Assembly: GCF_003182485.1 (NCBI RefSeq)
Contig: NZ_QGTX01000001.1
Location: 3,806,001-3,870,000, forward strand
Length of the DNA: 64,000 nt
Reading direction: 5' to 3'
DNA from: Geodermatophilus normandii
Lineage (GTDB): Bacteria > Actinomycetota > Actinomycetes > Mycobacteriales > Geodermatophilaceae
Position 1 is the first letter of the stretch. Each line of letters begins with the position of its first letter. The position numbers and the translations under genes were made by a program. Positions 34,619-47,413 of this stretch are shown here, piece by piece. Below the pieces are notes generated by a model. That model did no database searches and was not told the origin of the DNA. It saw only the letters and a list, made by a program, of their open reading frames with translations.

Positions 34619-35673
34619 GCGGTCTCCTCGCTCACTGCGGCCCACGCCGCGTCCAGCCACGCCGGGTCGGGGTCGGGGAGGATCCCCGGGTTGCCCAGGC
34701 CGTCGAGGACGACAAAGCGCAGCGTCGCGCCGCGGGCCTTCTTGTCCACGCGCATCACCGCCTGCAGCGCCGCCCAGTCGCCGGCGTAGCGGGTGGGCAG
34801 CCCCATCGCGGTGAGCAGCTCGCGGTGCCGGTCGGCCTCGGCCCGCGAGAGGCGCCCCGCCTGCACGCCCAACTCCGCGGCGAAGACCAGCCCGACGGCG
34901 ACGGCCTCGCCGTGCCGCCAGCGGAAGTCCTCGACCCGCTCGATGGCGTGGCCGAGCGTGTGCCCGTAGTTGAGGTACTCGCGGACGCCAGTGTCGAACA
35001 GGTCCTGGCCCACGGCGTCGGCCTTGACCCGCACCGCGCGCTCGATGAGCTCCTCGGTGTCGCGGCGGCCGGTCGGGTCGGCGGCGAGCAGGTCGAGGAT
35101 GGCGCCGTCGGCGATGAACCCGCACTTGACCACCTCGGCCATCCCGGCGCGGAACTCCGCCTCGGGCAGCCCGGCGAGGACGTCGGTGTCGGCGAGCACC
35201 CCGGTCGGCGGGTGGAAGGCGCCCACGAGGTTCTTGCCGGCGCCGGTGTTGATGCCGGTCTTGCCGCCCACCGCGGCGTCGACCATGCCGAGCACGGTGG
35301 TGGGCAGGTGCACCACCCGCACGCCGCGGGTCCACGTGGCGGCGAGGAAGCCGGCGAGGTCGGTCACCGCTCCCCCGCCGACCCCGACGACGGCGTCGGA
35401 GCGGGTCAGCCCGAGCCGGCCGAACTGCTCCCACGCCTGCGCGGCGACCGCGGCGGTCTTGGCGGCCTCCCCGTCGGGGACGACGACGGCCTCGGCGGCC
35501 ACGCCGGCGGTCTGCAGCGTCTCGACGGCGGCTCCGGCCAGGGCGGCCAGCGGCGGGGCGTGCACGACGGCGGCCTTCGGCGTGCCGGCCAGCACCAGCC
35601 CCAGCTCGACCTGCGCGCCCGGGCCGATGACGACGTCGTAGGGCTTCTCTCCCCCGACGGTCACCCGCCTCAC
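34615..35673 (-). CDS. aroB: 3-dehydroquinate synthase
   Basis: A 352-residue NAD- and zinc-dependent cyclase. [70 protein letters not shown] and the metal ligands in [10 protein letters not shown] and [18 protein letters not shown] are all present. The GTG at 35673 overlaps the aroK stop (GTGA). Confidence 0.97.
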   Translation of the reverse strand: MRRVTVGGEKPYDVVIGPGAQVELGLVLAGTPKAAVVHAPPLAALAGAAVETLQTAGVAAEAVVVPDGEAAKTAAVAAQAWEQFGRLGLTRSDAVVGVGGGAVTDLAGFLAATWTRGVRVVHLPTTVLGMVDAAVGGKTGINTGAGKNLVGAFHPPTGVLADTDVLAGLPEAEFRAGMAEVVKCGFIADGAILDLLAADPTGRRDTEELIERAVRVKADAVGQDLFDTGVREYLNYGHTLGHAIERVEDFRWRHGEAVAVGLVFAAELGVQAGRLSRAEADRHRELLTAMGLPTRYAGDWAALQAVMRVDKKARGATLRFVVLDGLGNPGILPDPDPAWLDAAWAAVSEETA

Positions 35674-36203
35674 CGGCCGGCTCCCGCGGGGAGGGCGGCG
35701 AGCACGTCGGCGACGACGTCCTGCGGCGCGCGGCCGCCGGTGGGGACGACGGCGGTGGCGACCTCCGCGTACAGCGGGGCGCGCTGCTCGAGCAGGGTGC
35801 GCAGCATCGCCCGGGGGTTGACCGCCAGCAGCGGGCGGTCGCGGGAGAGCCCGGCGCGCTTCGCGGCCGAGGGCAGGTCGACGTCGAGGTGGACGACGGT
35901 CCCGCCGGCGCGGCCGTACGCGACGAGCAGTTCCCGGCTCGCCGCGCTGAGCACCGCGCCGCCGCCGAGGGCCAGGACGCCGTCGTGCTCGCCGAGGGCC
36001 CGGGCGACCGCCTGCTCCTCCAGCGCGCGGAAGTGCGGCTCGCCGGAGCTGATGAACAGGTCGGCGACCGTGGTGCCGGCGACGGCCTCGACGTCGGAAT
36101 CGGTGTCCCGGAAGGGCAGCCCGAGCGCGGCGGCCACGGCGGTGCCGACGGTGGTCTTGCCGGACGCCGGCGGGCCGACCAGGACGAGGACGGGTCCGCT
36201 CAC
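35670..36203 (-). CDS. aroK: Shikimate kinase
   Basis: A 177-residue P-loop kinase. The Walker [20 protein letters not shown], the shikimate-binding [20 protein letters not shown] and [28 protein letters not shown] and the lid [16 protein letters not shown] are diagnostic. The GTG at 36203 overlaps the aroC stop. Confidence 0.96.
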   Translation of the reverse strand: MSGPVLVLVGPPASGKTTVGTAVAAALGLPFRDTDSDVEAVAGTTVADLFISSGEPHFRALEEQAVARALGEHDGVLALGGGAVLSAASRELLVAYGRAGGTVVHLDVDLPSAAKRAGLSRDRPLLAVNPRAMLRTLLEQRAPLYAEVATAVVPTGGRAPQDVVADVLAALPAGAGR

Positions 36204-37378
36204 CGGTACGGGAGGGCGTCGAGGTAGCCCTGCGCGTTGCGGCGGGTCTCGGTCACCGAGTCGCCGCCGAACTTCTCCAGCGCGGCGTCGGCCAGGACGA
36301 GGGCGACCATCGCCTCCATCACCACGGCGCCCCGGGGCACCGCACAGGCGTCGCTGCGCTGGTTGATCGCGACCGCGGCGTCGCCGGTGGCGACGTCGAC
36401 GGTGGCCAGCGCGCGCGGCACGGTGGAGATCGGCTTCATCGCCGCGCGCACCCGCAGCACCTCGCCGTTGGTCATCCCGCCCTCGATGCCGCCGGCGCGG
36501 TCGGTGACCCGCCGCAGCCGGCCCTCGGAGCTGACGATCTCGTCGTGGGCGACCGAGCCGCGGCGGCGCGCGGTCTCCAGGCCGTCGCCGACCTCCACGG
36601 CCTTCACCGACTGCACGCCCATGAGCGCGGCGGCCAGGCGGGAGTCCAGCCGGCGGTCCCAGTGCACGTGGCTGCCCAGGCCGGGCGGCAGCCCGTGCAC
36701 GACGACCTCGACGACGCCGCCGAGGGTGTCGCCGTTCTTCCGGGCGTCGTCGACCTCGGCGACCATCGCCGCGCTGGTGGCGGGGTCGGCGCAGCGCACC
36801 GGGTCCTCGTCGATGCGGGGGTTGTCCTGCGGGCCCGGCAGCACGCCGTCGGGCACGGTCACCGGGCCGATGGCGACGACGTGGCTGACCACCTCGACGC
36901 CCAGCACCTGGCGCAGGAACGCCTTGGCGACGGCACCGAGCGCCACGCGGGCGGCGGTCTCGCGGGCGCTCGCGCGCTCGAGCACCGGACGCGCGTCGTC
37001 GAAGCCGTACTTCTGCATGCCGGCGAGGTCGGCGTGGCCGGGCCGCGGGCGGGTCAGCGGCGCGTTGCGGGCCTGGCCGGCGAGCACCTCGGGGTCGACC
37101 GGGTCGGCCGACATGACCGTCGTCCACTTCGGCCACTCGGTGTTGCCCACCTGGACGGCGATCGGGCCGCCCTGGGTCAGCCCGTGCCGCACACCGCCGG
37201 TCAGCGTGACGGCGTCCTGCTCGAAGGACATGCGGGCGCCGCGACCGTGGCCCAGGCGGCGGCGGGCGAGGTCGACGTCGAGGTCGGAGGTCTGCACCTG
37301 CACGCCGGCGGGCAGGCCCTCGAGGATGGCGGTGAGCTGCTGGCCGTGCGACTCACCGGCGGTCAGCCAGCGCAACAT
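36200..37378 (-). CDS. aroC: Chorismate synthase
   Basis: A 392-residue FMN-dependent enzyme making chorismate. [20 protein letters not shown] is the standard start, followed by [60 protein letters not shown] and [20 protein letters not shown]. The ATG at 37378 is preceded on the minus strand by CACAAT seven bases upstream, which may make a leaderless message. It begins the aroC-aroK-aroB-aroQ-pepQ-efp-nusB unit. Confidence 0.98.
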   Translation of the reverse strand: MLRWLTAGESHGQQLTAILEGLPAGVQVQTSDLDVDLARRRLGHGRGARMSFEQDAVTLTGGVRHGLTQGGPIAVQVGNTEWPKWTTVMSADPVDPEVLAGQARNAPLTRPRPGHADLAGMQKYGFDDARPVLERASARETAARVALGAVAKAFLRQVLGVEVVSHVVAIGPVTVPDGVLPGPQDNPRIDEDPVRCADPATSAAMVAEVDDARKNGDTLGGVVEVVVHGLPPGLGSHVHWDRRLDSRLAAALMGVQSVKAVEVGDGLETARRRGSVAHDEIVSSEGRLRRVTDRAGGIEGGMTNGEVLRVRAAMKPISTVPRALATVDVATGDAAVAINQRSDACAVPRGAVVMEAMVALVLADAALEKFGGDSVTETRRNAQGYLDALPYR

Positions 37379-37431
37379 GCCCTGGATTGTGCCAGTCGGG
37401 TGTGGGACTCCCGGTCCCGGCTGGCCCCCGT

Positions 37432-37482
37432 GCAGGGTCCCGCCGCGAGCCTGCGAGCGGCGGGGGGCGAGGGGGTCCTCCC
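37432..37482 (-). repeat. 3'-end-associated dispersed repeat, copy after the prepilin peptidase gene
   Basis: It abuts the prepilin peptidase stop. It contains GGGTCCCGCCGCGAGCCTGC, GAGCGGCGG, GGGGGGCGA and GGGGGTCCTC. It is the copy closest to that after rpoZ. CCGCCGC and GCGGCGG can form a perfect 7-bp stem. Confidence 0.75.
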
Positions 37483-38145
37483 TCAGGCGAGCTGGCCCTC
37501 CACCAGGAGGGCCAGGACGGCGCCCGCCAGCAGCGGCGGGCCGAACGGCACCGGCGTGCGCCAGTCCGCGCGCCGGGTCGCCACCAGCAGCAGCGCGACC
37601 GCCGCGCCGGCGAGCAGGCCGAGGAACACCCCGGCCATGAGCACGCCCCAGCCGGCCCAGCCGAGCAGCAGGCCCAGCAGCGCGAGCAGCTTGACGTCGC
37701 CGAGGCCGAGACCCGACGGGCCGGCCAGCGCCGCGAGGAACGCGATCCCGCCGGCGGCGGCCGCGGCGAGCAGCGCCCGCGCCAGGGCCGGCCAGGTGCC
37801 GAGCAGCGCGGCGTCGGCGAGGAGGGCAGCGGCGCCGACGGCGGCGGCCGGGTACGTGACCCGGTCGGGCAGCCGGTGGACGGCGACGTCGACCTGGGCG
37901 AGGACCACCGCGGCCCCGGCCGCCCAGGCGTAGCCGGCGAGCGCCGGGCGCGGGCCGGTGAGCAGCACCGCGCCGCACAGGAGGGCGGCGAGGACGACGG
38001 CACTCGCGACCGCCCGGACGGGGGCGACGCGGGCGGTGCCGGGGCGGGCCAGCCGGACGGCGGTGCGCGCCAGCACCGGGCCGAGTGCCGCGGCGGCGAG
38101 GACGGCGGCCACCAGCAGCAGCGCGCGGGGGACGGTCGCGGTCAG
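37483..38145 (-). CDS. Prepilin peptidase (A24 family), probable CTG start
   Basis: A roughly 220-residue polytopic membrane protein. The two catalytic aspartates of type 4 prepilin peptidases are in [20 protein letters not shown] and in the GxGD motif [20 protein letters not shown]. There is no N-terminal methylase domain, as is common in actinobacteria. The frame has no ATG, GTG or TTG before the first membrane helix except an internal GTG at 38112. The CTG at 38145 overlaps the aroE stop (CTGA) and gives [20 protein letters not shown], a full first helix. No pilin or pil genes lie in the window, so its substrate must be elsewhere. Confidence 0.85.
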   Translation of the reverse strand: MTATVPRALLLVAAVLAAAALGPVLARTAVRLARPGTARVAPVRAVASAVVLAALLCGAVLLTGPRPALAGYAWAAGAAVVLAQVDVAVHRLPDRVTYPAAAVGAAALLADAALLGTWPALARALLAAAAAGGIAFLAALAGPSGLGLGDVKLLALLGLLLGWAGWGVLMAGVFLGLLAGAAVALLLVATRRADWRTPVPFGPPLLAGAVLALLVEGQLA

Positions 38146-38969
38146 CGGGCGTCCAGGGCGGCGCGCATGGGCCCCAGCGGCGCGGGCAGGCCGGTCATCA
38201 GCTCCACCTGCACCGTCGCCTGCCAGAACAGCACCTCGATGCCGCTGACCACCGTGGCGCCCGCCGCGGCGGCCCGGCCGGCCAGCGGCGTCGGCCACGG
38301 CGCGTAGAGGACGTCGAGCAGGGTCTGCCCCGTCCGCCACCGCAGGCCGGCGAGCTCGGGATGGGCGCCGATCGGCACGGTGCTGACGACGACGGGCGCC
38401 TCGACCGGGCCGGGCGCCAGCAGGCGGACCCTGGCCTCGACACCGAGCACGCCCAGCACCCGGGTCACGTCGGCGGCACGGCCGGGCGCGCGCACGAGCA
38501 CGTCGACGGACTCCGCTCCCAGTTCGGCGAGGGCCACCGCCGCGGCCGCCGCCGTGCCGCCGGCGCCGACGATCGCCGCGTGCGCGACCCGCTCGACGCC
38601 GCCGGTCTGCAGCGCCATGCCGACGCCGTGGACGTCGGTGTTCTCCGCCCGCCAGCCGGTGTCGGTGTGCACGAGCGTGTTGGCGGCGCCGAGCAGGCGC
38701 GGCAGCGGGTCGACGTCGTCGGCGACGGCGACCGCGGCCTGTTTGCAGGGCATGGTCACCGAGAACCCGCGCCACTCCGGGCCCAGGCCGGCCACCAGGT
38801 CGGGCAGGTCCTCGGGCCCGACGTCGAGGGCGTCGTAGGTCCAGCCGGCCAGGCCGAGCGCGGCGTAGGCCGCGCGGTGCAGCAGCGGGGAGAGCGAGTG
38901 CCCGACCGGGCGGCCGAGGACGGCCGCCCGGCCGGGCGGGATCGGATCGGGCACCGGCCGGTCAGCCAC
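38142..38969 (-). CDS. aroE: Shikimate dehydrogenase
   Basis: A 275-residue NADP-dependent enzyme. [20 protein letters not shown] binds shikimate; the catalytic lysine lies in [18 protein letters not shown] and the aspartate in [13 protein letters not shown]; the cofactor fold starts [20 protein letters not shown]. The GTG at 38969 overlaps the mltG stop by eight bases. It is separated from the rest of the aro cluster only by the prepilin peptidase. Confidence 0.95.
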   Translation of the reverse strand: MADRPVPDPIPPGRAAVLGRPVGHSLSPLLHRAAYAALGLAGWTYDALDVGPEDLPDLVAGLGPEWRGFSVTMPCKQAAVAVADDVDPLPRLLGAANTLVHTDTGWRAENTDVHGVGMALQTGGVERVAHAAIVGAGGTAAAAAVALAELGAESVDVLVRAPGRAADVTRVLGVLGVEARVRLLAPGPVEAPVVVSTVPIGAHPELAGLRWRTGQTLLDVLYAPWPTPLAGRAAAAGATVVSGIEVLFWQATVQVELMTGLPAPLGPMRAALDAR

Positions 38970-40770
38970 CGCACCCGAGGCCGGCGTCGGCGCACTGCTG
39001 CCGCGCCACCAGGAACTCGTCGTAGCTGGCGGTGAAGAAGTGCCGGCCGTCCTCGGACGCCAGGACGTAGTAGAGGAGGTCCCCGGTGGTCGGCATGAGC
39101 GCCGCCTCCAGGCTCGCCTCACCCGGCGCGCCGATCGGCGTCGGCGGCAGGCCGGCCCGGGTGCGCGTGTTGTAGGGGCTGTCGGTCTGCAGGTCGCTGA
39201 CGGTGAGGTCGTTGCCGTTCTTGTCCAGACCGTAGGCGAGCGCGGCGTCGATGCCGAGCGGGATGCCCTGCGTCAGCCGGTTGTAGATCACCTGCGCGAC
39301 GTCCGCCCGCTCGTCGTCGACCCGGGTCTCCCGCTCGATCATCGAGGCGACGACGACGACGTCGTACACCGAGCGGCCGGCCGCGGCGGCCCGCTGCTCG
39401 AGCTGCATGCCGGTGGCCATGTCGGTGAAGCGGGAGACCATGGCGCGCAGCACGTCGGTGGCGGTGTCGTCGGGCTCGACGTCGTAGGTGGCCGGGAAGA
39501 GGAAGCCCTCGAGCTGCCCGTTCGCGTAGGCCGGCAGACCCAGCGCGGCGGGGTCGGCCGCGGCGGCCCGCAGGTCCTCGACGGGCAGGCCGGTGGACTC
39601 GGCGATGCGCTGCAGCGTGGCCTGGAGCGTGGTGCCCTCGGGGACCGTGACCCGCGAGACCTGCCGGGTGGCGGGGTCGAGCAGCAGGTCGAGCGCGGCC
39701 TGGCCGCTCATCTGCGCCCGCAGGACGTAGACGCCGGGCTGGATGCCGGTGGCGGCCGGGTCGGCCTCGGCGGCGTCGACGAACGGCTCGGAGGAGGCGA
39801 TGACGCCGGAGTCGACGAGGGTGCGGGCGATGTCGCTGAGGGTGTCGCCGTCGCCGACGCGCACCTCGACGGTGCCGCTGCCCGCGCCGGCGTAGTCCTC
39901 GGCCTCGGGGTTGACCAGGCCGATGAGCGCCCGGCCGCCGAAGACGATGCCGGCGACCAGCCCGGCGAGGACGAGCAGTGCCAGCACGATGGCCAGCGGG
40001 CTGCGGCGACGGCGGCCGCTGCGTGTGCGGCGCGGCCCGTGGTCGTCGTCGTGGTGCCCGACGTCGTGGTGGTCGTCGTGGTGCCCGACGTCGTGGTGGT
40101 CGTCGTGGTGCTCGTCGGAGTCGTCGGCGAAGACACCGGGCGGCTCGACGGGGGCGGGCTCGGCGGCCTCGCGCCGGGCCCGGCGCCCGCGGCGGCGGCC
40201 GCGGTCGGAGCCGCCCGAGCCACCGGAGCCGAGGACCTCGAGGCCGCCGGTGGCGTCCTCGTCGTCGTGGTGCTCGTCGTGGACCTGGTGGTCGTGGACC
40301 TGGTGGTCGTGGAACTCGTGGTCGTGGGGCTGGTGGTCGTGGTTCCGGTGGTGCTCGTCGTGGGGGTCGCCGGCGCGCGGGCCGACGGCCTGCGCGGCCA
40401 CGGTGGGCGCGTCGTCGGGATCGCCGGGAGCCGTGTCGTTGCGGCGGGCGAGCTTCGACCACGGCCCGGACGGCCGCGGCGGCAGCCCGGCGGCCGGCGG
40501 CACGGGCTGGTCTCCGCCGGTCAGGGGGCCGGTGCGGTCGTCCTGCGGGGCGCTGCCCTGCGGGCCGTCGGGGGCGGCGTGGCGCCCGGCGGTGACGGTC
40601 CGGACCTCCCGGTCCAGCAGCCCGGCGCGGGGCGAGCCGCCGGGCACCTGGCCGAGGGGCGCGAGCCGCGTCGTCGGCGGACCCGCCGTCCAGCCGGCCG
40701 GGGAGCTCCCGGGCGGGACGGCGGGCATGCCGGTCAGGCCCCGCCCGTACGGCGGGACCGGACCGTTCAC
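38962..40770 (-). CDS. mltG: Endolytic murein transglycosylase MltG with a histidine-rich cytoplasmic region
   Basis: A 602-residue protein, much longer than the usual 340-400. Residues 1-257 are cytoplasmic and disordered. Within them 137-168 hold 14 histidines (HDHQVHDHQVHDEHH type) and 221-244 hold 11 (HHDDHHDVGHHDDHHDVGHH type), mixed with aspartate. A membrane helix (about 258-278, LAIVLALLVLAGLVAGIVFG) leads to a LysM-like domain (VRVGDGDTLSDIARTLVDSG) and the YceG catalytic domain with VVVASMIERETRV, GIDAALAYGLD and SDSPYNTRTRAGLPPTPIGA-like segments. It cleaves nascent glycan strands at the membrane. The GTG at 40770 overlaps the ruvX stop. Confidence 0.95.
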   Translation of the reverse strand: MNGPVPPYGRGLTGMPAVPPGSSPAGWTAGPPTTRLAPLGQVPGGSPRAGLLDREVRTVTAGRHAAPDGPQGSAPQDDRTGPLTGGDQPVPPAAGLPPRPSGPWSKLARRNDTAPGDPDDAPTVAAQAVGPRAGDPHDEHHRNHDHQPHDHEFHDHQVHDHQVHDEHHDDEDATGGLEVLGSGGSGGSDRGRRRGRRARREAAEPAPVEPPGVFADDSDEHHDDHHDVGHHDDHHDVGHHDDDHGPRRTRSGRRRRSPLAIVLALLVLAGLVAGIVFGGRALIGLVNPEAEDYAGAGSGTVEVRVGDGDTLSDIARTLVDSGVIASSEPFVDAAEADPAATGIQPGVYVLRAQMSGQAALDLLLDPATRQVSRVTVPEGTTLQATLQRIAESTGLPVEDLRAAAADPAALGLPAYANGQLEGFLFPATYDVEPDDTATDVLRAMVSRFTDMATGMQLEQRAAAAGRSVYDVVVVASMIERETRVDDERADVAQVIYNRLTQGIPLGIDAALAYGLDKNGNDLTVSDLQTDSPYNTRTRAGLPPTPIGAPGEASLEAALMPTTGDLLYYVLASEDGRHFFTASYDEFLVARQQCADAGLGCGG

Positions 40771-41434
40771 GAGCGCCCCCGCTGGGCGTCGAGATAGGCC
40801 TGGAGGATGACCACGGCGGCGGCCTGGTCGATCACGGGGCGCTGGGCGCGGCTGTCGAGCCCGTTCGCCCGCAGGGAACTGGCTGCGGTCACGGTGGAGA
40901 GCCTCTCGTCGACGAGGTGCACGGGCACGCTGCCGATGCGCCCGGCGAGTGACCGAGAGTAGGCACGCGCTTCCCGCGCGGAGGCGCCCGACGCACCAGA
41001 CAGGTGCCTCGGCTCCCCCACGATCACCTCTGTCACCTCGTGTTCCTCGACGAGGGCGACGATCCGGTCGAGGTCCCCGCCGTCGCGGCGGCGCTCGACG
41101 GTCTCCAGCGGGCTGGCCAGCGTGCCGGTGGGGTCCGACAGCGCGACGCCGATGCGGACCGTGCCGACGTCGATCCCCAGCCGCCGGCCCTGGCGCGTGC
41201 GCCGGGGCGGGAGGGGCAGCCCGGCGGGCAGTCCCTGCGACAGGTCGATCTCGGTCGTCTCGTTGCGCACCGGCGGGAAGCCGGCGCGCAGGTCGATCTG
41301 CTCGGTGCGGTGGTGCACCGGCTGCTGCGGCGGCGGGGCCTGCCGGGGCCTCGACGGGGGCACCGCCGGGCGGCCCTGCACCCGCCGCTCCTCCACCGGA
41401 CCGGTCTCGTCGGGGCGCTGCTCGGGCACTCCGC

Positions 41435-41438
<4 letters not shown>
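40767..41438 (-). CDS. ruvX: Putative Holliday junction resolvase (YqgF/RuvX)
   Basis: A 223-residue protein with the RNase H-like YqgF domain in residues about 85-215: RLGIDVGTVRIGVALSDPTG, VTEVIVGEPRHLSG, VHLVDERLSTVTAASSLR and VIDQAAAVVILQAYLDA. It has an unusual 85-residue proline-rich N-terminal extension. YqgF processes pre-16S rRNA and may act on DNA junctions. The GTG at 41438 overlaps the alaS stop, and alaS-ruvX-mltG-aroE is a conserved actinobacterial order. Confidence 0.92.
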
Positions 41439-44137
<2,699 letters not shown>

Positions 44138-44186
44138 GGCCTCTTCGGTCCTCGGGGCGGGGTGTCCCCCGCGGGGTGGGTGCGGC

Positions 44187-44495
44187 TCAGCGGTCGGCGG
44201 CGTGCGCGCCCCGTCGCCCGGGGAGCTGCCGGCCGGGGAGCTGGAGCTGGGCGTCGTCGCGCTCGGGGAGCGGCGCGTCCAGGCCGGTGCCCGAGCGCAG
44301 CTCCTCCTCGCGCGCCGCGGCCGCGGCGCGCACGTCGGCGCCGAAGTCGCCGATCGCGTCGGCGAGGTCGCGCAGGCCCTCGACCAGCGCCCCCGCGATG
44401 CCCTGCGGGGTCAGCTTCTCGGCGGCGCGGGAGAGCTTGCGGACGACGAGGGCGCCGATGGTGATCCCCATCGCCAGCCAGAACAGCCGGCGCAT
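44187..44495 (-). CDS. DUF6167 family protein
   Basis: A 102-residue protein with an N-terminal hydrophobic segment (MRRLFWLAMGITIGALVVRK) and a helical, charged region (LTPQGIAGALVEGLRDLADA, then IGDFGADVRAAAAAREEEL), ending in a glycine- and proline-rich tail. This pattern and its place between a DUF948 gene and alaS are typical of DUF6167 proteins in actinobacteria. It is presumably anchored to the inner face of the membrane. Its ATG overlaps the DUF948 stop (TGATG). The function is unknown. Confidence 0.85.
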   Translation of the reverse strand: MRRLFWLAMGITIGALVVRKLSRAAEKLTPQGIAGALVEGLRDLADAIGDFGADVRAAAAAREEELRSGTGLDAPLPERDDAQLQLPGRQLPGRRGAHAADR

Positions 44496-44920
44496 CAGGC
44501 GGCCCGCCGGGCGGCGCGGCGCTCGCGGCGCGAGGCCTTGTCACGGGCGGCGGCCTCGGCGATCGCCTGGCCCTCGCGGCGCTTCCTCGTGGCGCTGCGC
44601 ACGCCGTAGCTGAACGCCGCGACCTTGATCAGCGGGCTGCCCACGGTGGCGGCGACGACGCTGGTCAGCGCGGCGACGTTGCTCGACACGTTGGCCGCGT
44701 TGCCGGTGATGTCGTCGACCCGCTCGAGGTTGCTGTTGACCTGGGCGATCGTCGTCTGGGCCTGGCCGAGGATCGGCGCGCTCTGCTCCCGCACCTGGCG
44801 GATGGTCAGCGTCGTCTCGTCCAGCGTGCGCCCCAGCTTGAGCAGCGGGACGGCGAGCAGCACCACCAGCAGCACCAGCGCCAGGGCGGCGATCAGTCCG
44901 GCCCACTCTCCTGCGGACAC
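44495..44920 (-). CDS. DUF948 domain-containing membrane protein
   Basis: A 141-residue protein with one N-terminal membrane helix (WAGLIAALALVLLVVLLAVP), a long methyl-accepting-like coiled coil (RTLDETTLTIRQVREQSAPI, then AQTTIAQVNSNLERVDDITG), a small apolar segment and a very basic C-terminus (RDKASRRERRAARRAA). This is the DUF948 architecture. The pair DUF948-DUF6167 upstream of alaS is conserved in actinobacteria; the function is unknown, perhaps envelope-related. Confidence 0.88.
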   Translation of the reverse strand: MSAGEWAGLIAALALVLLVVLLAVPLLKLGRTLDETTLTIRQVREQSAPILGQAQTTIAQVNSNLERVDDITGNAANVSSNVAALTSVVAATVGSPLIKVAAFSYGVRSATRKRREGQAIAEAAARDKASRRERRAARRAA

Positions 44921-45010
44921 GCGGGATCTCCTCTACCTCGTCGGCTCGTTCGTCGGCGGCCGGCGTGGTCGCACGCCCGGCGTGGCAACAGTAGTCGCGG
45001 CCTCCGGCGG

Positions 45011-46345
45011 TCAGCGGGTGCGGCGGAGGATCGCGCGGAGCTTGCCCAGCCGGGCGCCGATCCCGGCCTCGGCGCCGCGCGAGGTGGGGCGGTAGTAGTC
45101 GCGGCCGACCAGCGCGTCCGGCGGGTACTGCTGCGGGACGATGCCCTCGGGCGCGTCGTGCGGGTACACGTAGGTCCTCCCGTGCCCGAGCTTCTTCGCC
45201 CCCGCGTAGTGCGCGTCGCGCAGGCCGGCAGGGACGGGGCCGCCGAGCCCCGCGCGGACGTCGGCCACCGACTCGCCGATCGCCACGGTGACGGCGTTGG
45301 ACTTCGGCGCGGTGGCCAGGTGCACGACGGCGTGCGCCAGCGGGAAGTGGCCCTCGGGCATGCCGATGAGGGCGACGGCCTCGGCCGCGGCGACGGCGGT
45401 CTGCAGCGCCGTGGGGTCGGCCATGCCGATGTCCTCGCTGGCGGAGATGACCAGCCGCCGGGCGATGAAGCGCGGGTCCTCCCCCGCCACGACCATCCGG
45501 GCGAGGTAGTGCAGGGCGGCGTCGACGTCGCTGCCGCGGATGGACTTGATCAGCGCGCTGGCGACGTCGTAGTGCATGTCGCCCTGGCGGTCGTAGCGCA
45601 CGGCGGCCTGGGCGACGGCGGTCTCGAGCGTGGGCAGGTCGATCTCGGCGGCGCCCGCCGCGACGGCCGCGCCGGCACCGGACTCCAGCGCCGTCAGCGC
45701 CTTGCGCGCGTCGCCGCTGGCCACCCGGACGAGGTGCTCCTCGGCCTCGGCGCCCAGCGTCACCGCGCCGGCCAGGCCGCGCTCGTCGGTCAGCGCCCGG
45801 CGCAGCACGGCGCGGACGTCGTCGTCGCTCAGCGGCTGCAGGGCGAGGACGAGGCTGCGGCTCAGCAGCGGGCTGACGACGGAGAAGAACGGGTTCTCGG
45901 TGGTGGCCGCGACCAGGCTGACGATGCGGTCCTCGACGGCCGACAGCAGCGAGTCCTGCTGGGTCTTGGAGAACCGGTGGACCTCGTCGATGAACAGCAC
46001 GGTGCGCCGGCCGGCGTAGGTGAGCTCGCGCTTGGCGCCGGAGATGACCGCGCGCACCTCCTTGACCCCGGCGTCGAGCGCGGACAGCTGCACGAACTGC
46101 CGCCGGGTGGCCAGGGAGATGACGTGCGCGAGCGTCGTCTTGCCGGTGCCGGGCGGGCCGTAGAGGACCAGCGACATCGGCTCGTCGGCTTCGACCAGGC
46201 GGCGCAGCGGGGAGCGCGGGCCCAGCAGGTGCGCCTGGCCGACGACCTCGTCCAGCGACCGCGGGCGCATCCGCACGGCCAGCGGCGCGCCCGGGTCGAC
46301 GGCCTCGCCGCCGGGCTCCGCGGGCTCGTCGAACAGGGACGTCAC
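45011..46345 (-). CDS. rarA: Replication-associated recombination protein A (RarA/MgsA AAA ATPase)
   Basis: A 444-residue clamp-loader-like ATPase. [20 protein letters not shown], the Walker [18 protein letters not shown], Walker [21 protein letters not shown] and the sensor-1 [14 protein letters not shown] precede the tetramerisation domain ([20 protein letters not shown]). It acts at stalled forks. The GTG at 46345 has no Shine-Dalgarno sequence; TAGCGT lies eight bases upstream, pointing to a leaderless message. Confidence 0.95.
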   Translation of the reverse strand: MTSLFDEPAEPGGEAVDPGAPLAVRMRPRSLDEVVGQAHLLGPRSPLRRLVEADEPMSLVLYGPPGTGKTTLAHVISLATRRQFVQLSALDAGVKEVRAVISGAKRELTYAGRRTVLFIDEVHRFSKTQQDSLLSAVEDRIVSLVAATTENPFFSVVSPLLSRSLVLALQPLSDDDVRAVLRRALTDERGLAGAVTLGAEAEEHLVRVASGDARKALTALESGAGAAVAAGAAEIDLPTLETAVAQAAVRYDRQGDMHYDVASALIKSIRGSDVDAALHYLARMVVAGEDPRFIARRLVISASEDIGMADPTALQTAVAAAEAVALIGMPEGHFPLAHAVVHLATAPKSNAVTVAIGESVADVRAGLGGPVPAGLRDAHYAGAKKLGHGRTYVYPHDAPEGIVPQQYPPDALVGRDYYRPTSRGAEAGIGARLGKLRAILRRTR

Positions 46346-46362
46346 GGGTAGCGACGCTACCC
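46346..46362. promoter_or_regulatory. Palindromic promoter between rarA and an aldo/keto reductase gene
   Basis: GGGTAGC-GAC-GCTACCC is a 7-bp perfect inverted repeat just before the rarA start. Read on the minus strand it contains TAGCGT, a plausible -10 box for a leaderless rarA transcript. Because the dyad spans the -10 region it could also be an operator, but nothing here identifies a regulator. Confidence 0.5.
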
Positions 46363-46381
46363 GCGGGGCACGACACCTCCC

Positions 46382-47233
46382 GTGCAGCAGCGACGCATCG
46401 GCGACCGTCCCGTCAGCGCCATCGGCCTCGGGGCGATGCCCCTGTCCACCAAGACCGACCGGCCCTCCCGCGAGGACGCGGTCGCCGTCGTCCACGCCGC
46501 CCTCGACGCCGGGGTGACGCTGGTCGACACCGCGGACGCCTACGCCCGCGACGAGGCGGAGTTCGGGCACAACGAGTCGCTGGTCGCCGAGGCGCTGGCG
46601 TCCGCCGGAGCTCCCGACGTGCTGGTCGCCACCAAGGGCGGGCACACGCGAGAGGGCGCGGACTGGCTGCTCGACGGGTCGCCGGCGTACCTGCGGCGGG
46701 CGTGCGAGGCCTCGCTGCGGCGGCTCGGCGTCGACGCGATCGGGCTCTACCAGTTCCACCGGCCCGACCCGGACACGCCGTGGGAGGACTCGATGGGCGC
46801 GCTGCGGCAGCTCGCCGACGACGGCCTGGTGCAGATGGTGGGCATCTCCAACGCCGACGTCGCGCAGATCGACGTCGCCCGCTCGATCGTGGGGCCGGCG
46901 CTGGTGAGCGTGCAGAACCAGTTCTCGCCGGGCTGGCGCTCCTCCGCCGACGAGGTGGCGCACTGCGCGGCGCACGGGCTGGCGTTCCTCCCGTGGAGCC
47001 CGTTCGGCGGCGTGACCGCGGCCGGGTCGCTGGCGGCGACGGCTCCGGCGTTCGCCGAGGTGGCCGCCGAGGTGGGCGTGTCGGTCCACCAGGTGACGCT
47101 GGCCTGGCACCTCGCGCAGTCCGACGCCGTGGTGCCCATCCCGGGGGCGTCGCGCCCGGCGTCGATCCAGGACTCCGCGGCGGCGGCGGACCTGCGGCTG
47201 ACCCCGGAGCAGCTCGCCCGCCTGGACGCCTGA
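46382..47233 (+). CDS. Aldo/keto reductase
   Basis: A 283-residue NADPH-dependent TIM-barrel oxidoreductase. [20 protein letters not shown], the catalytic aspartate and tyrosine in [14 protein letters not shown], the lysine in [12 protein letters not shown], the histidine in LYQFHRPDP, and [20 protein letters not shown] match the family. The GTG at 46382 has no clear ribosome-binding site, so it may be leaderless. It is divergent from rarA with a palindrome between. The substrate is unknown. Confidence 0.9.
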   Translation: MQQRRIGDRPVSAIGLGAMPLSTKTDRPSREDAVAVVHAALDAGVTLVDTADAYARDEAEFGHNESLVAEALASAGAPDVLVATKGGHTREGADWLLDGSPAYLRRACEASLRRLGVDAIGLYQFHRPDPDTPWEDSMGALRQLADDGLVQMVGISNADVAQIDVARSIVGPALVSVQNQFSPGWRSSADEVAHCAAHGLAFLPWSPFGGVTAAGSLAATAPAFAEVAAEVGVSVHQVTLAWHLAQSDAVVPIPGASRPASIQDSAAAADLRLTPEQLARLDA

Positions 47234-47250
47234 GGAGCCGCCCCGGGTGT

Positions 47251-47318
47251 CGATCATCGCCTGCCTGCACGACACCGCGCGGGACACGCCGCCGGAGCGT
47301 GCACGCATCCGATGATCA
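47251..47318. repeat. 68-bp palindromic element, copy 1
   Basis: The left arm (47251-47270) and right arm (47299-47318, GTGCACGCATCCGATGATCA) are inverted repeats matching at 16 of 20 positions, with a 28-base GC-rich centre. It aligns over its whole length, without gaps, with the 68-bp element at 48296-48363. It lies 18 bases after the aldo/keto reductase stop and before the DUF559-type gene. Confidence 0.75.
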
Positions 47319-47413
47319 CGACGGACGTCCTGCCGCTGCCCACAGCAGACGCCCCCGTCCACAGATGACGACGGCGACGCCGCGACCGGGCGGGTGCGCC
47401 CGAGCGTAGCGCC

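Noticed and set aside
37483-38145. A type IV pilus locus signalled by the prepilin peptidase
   Set aside because: No pilin, ATPase or pil assembly gene is in the window; the neighbours are aro genes.
39911-40810. Plus-strand ORF with valine and tryptophan repeats
   Set aside because: It is the reverse complement of the His/Asp codons in the MltG histidine-rich region, not a gene.
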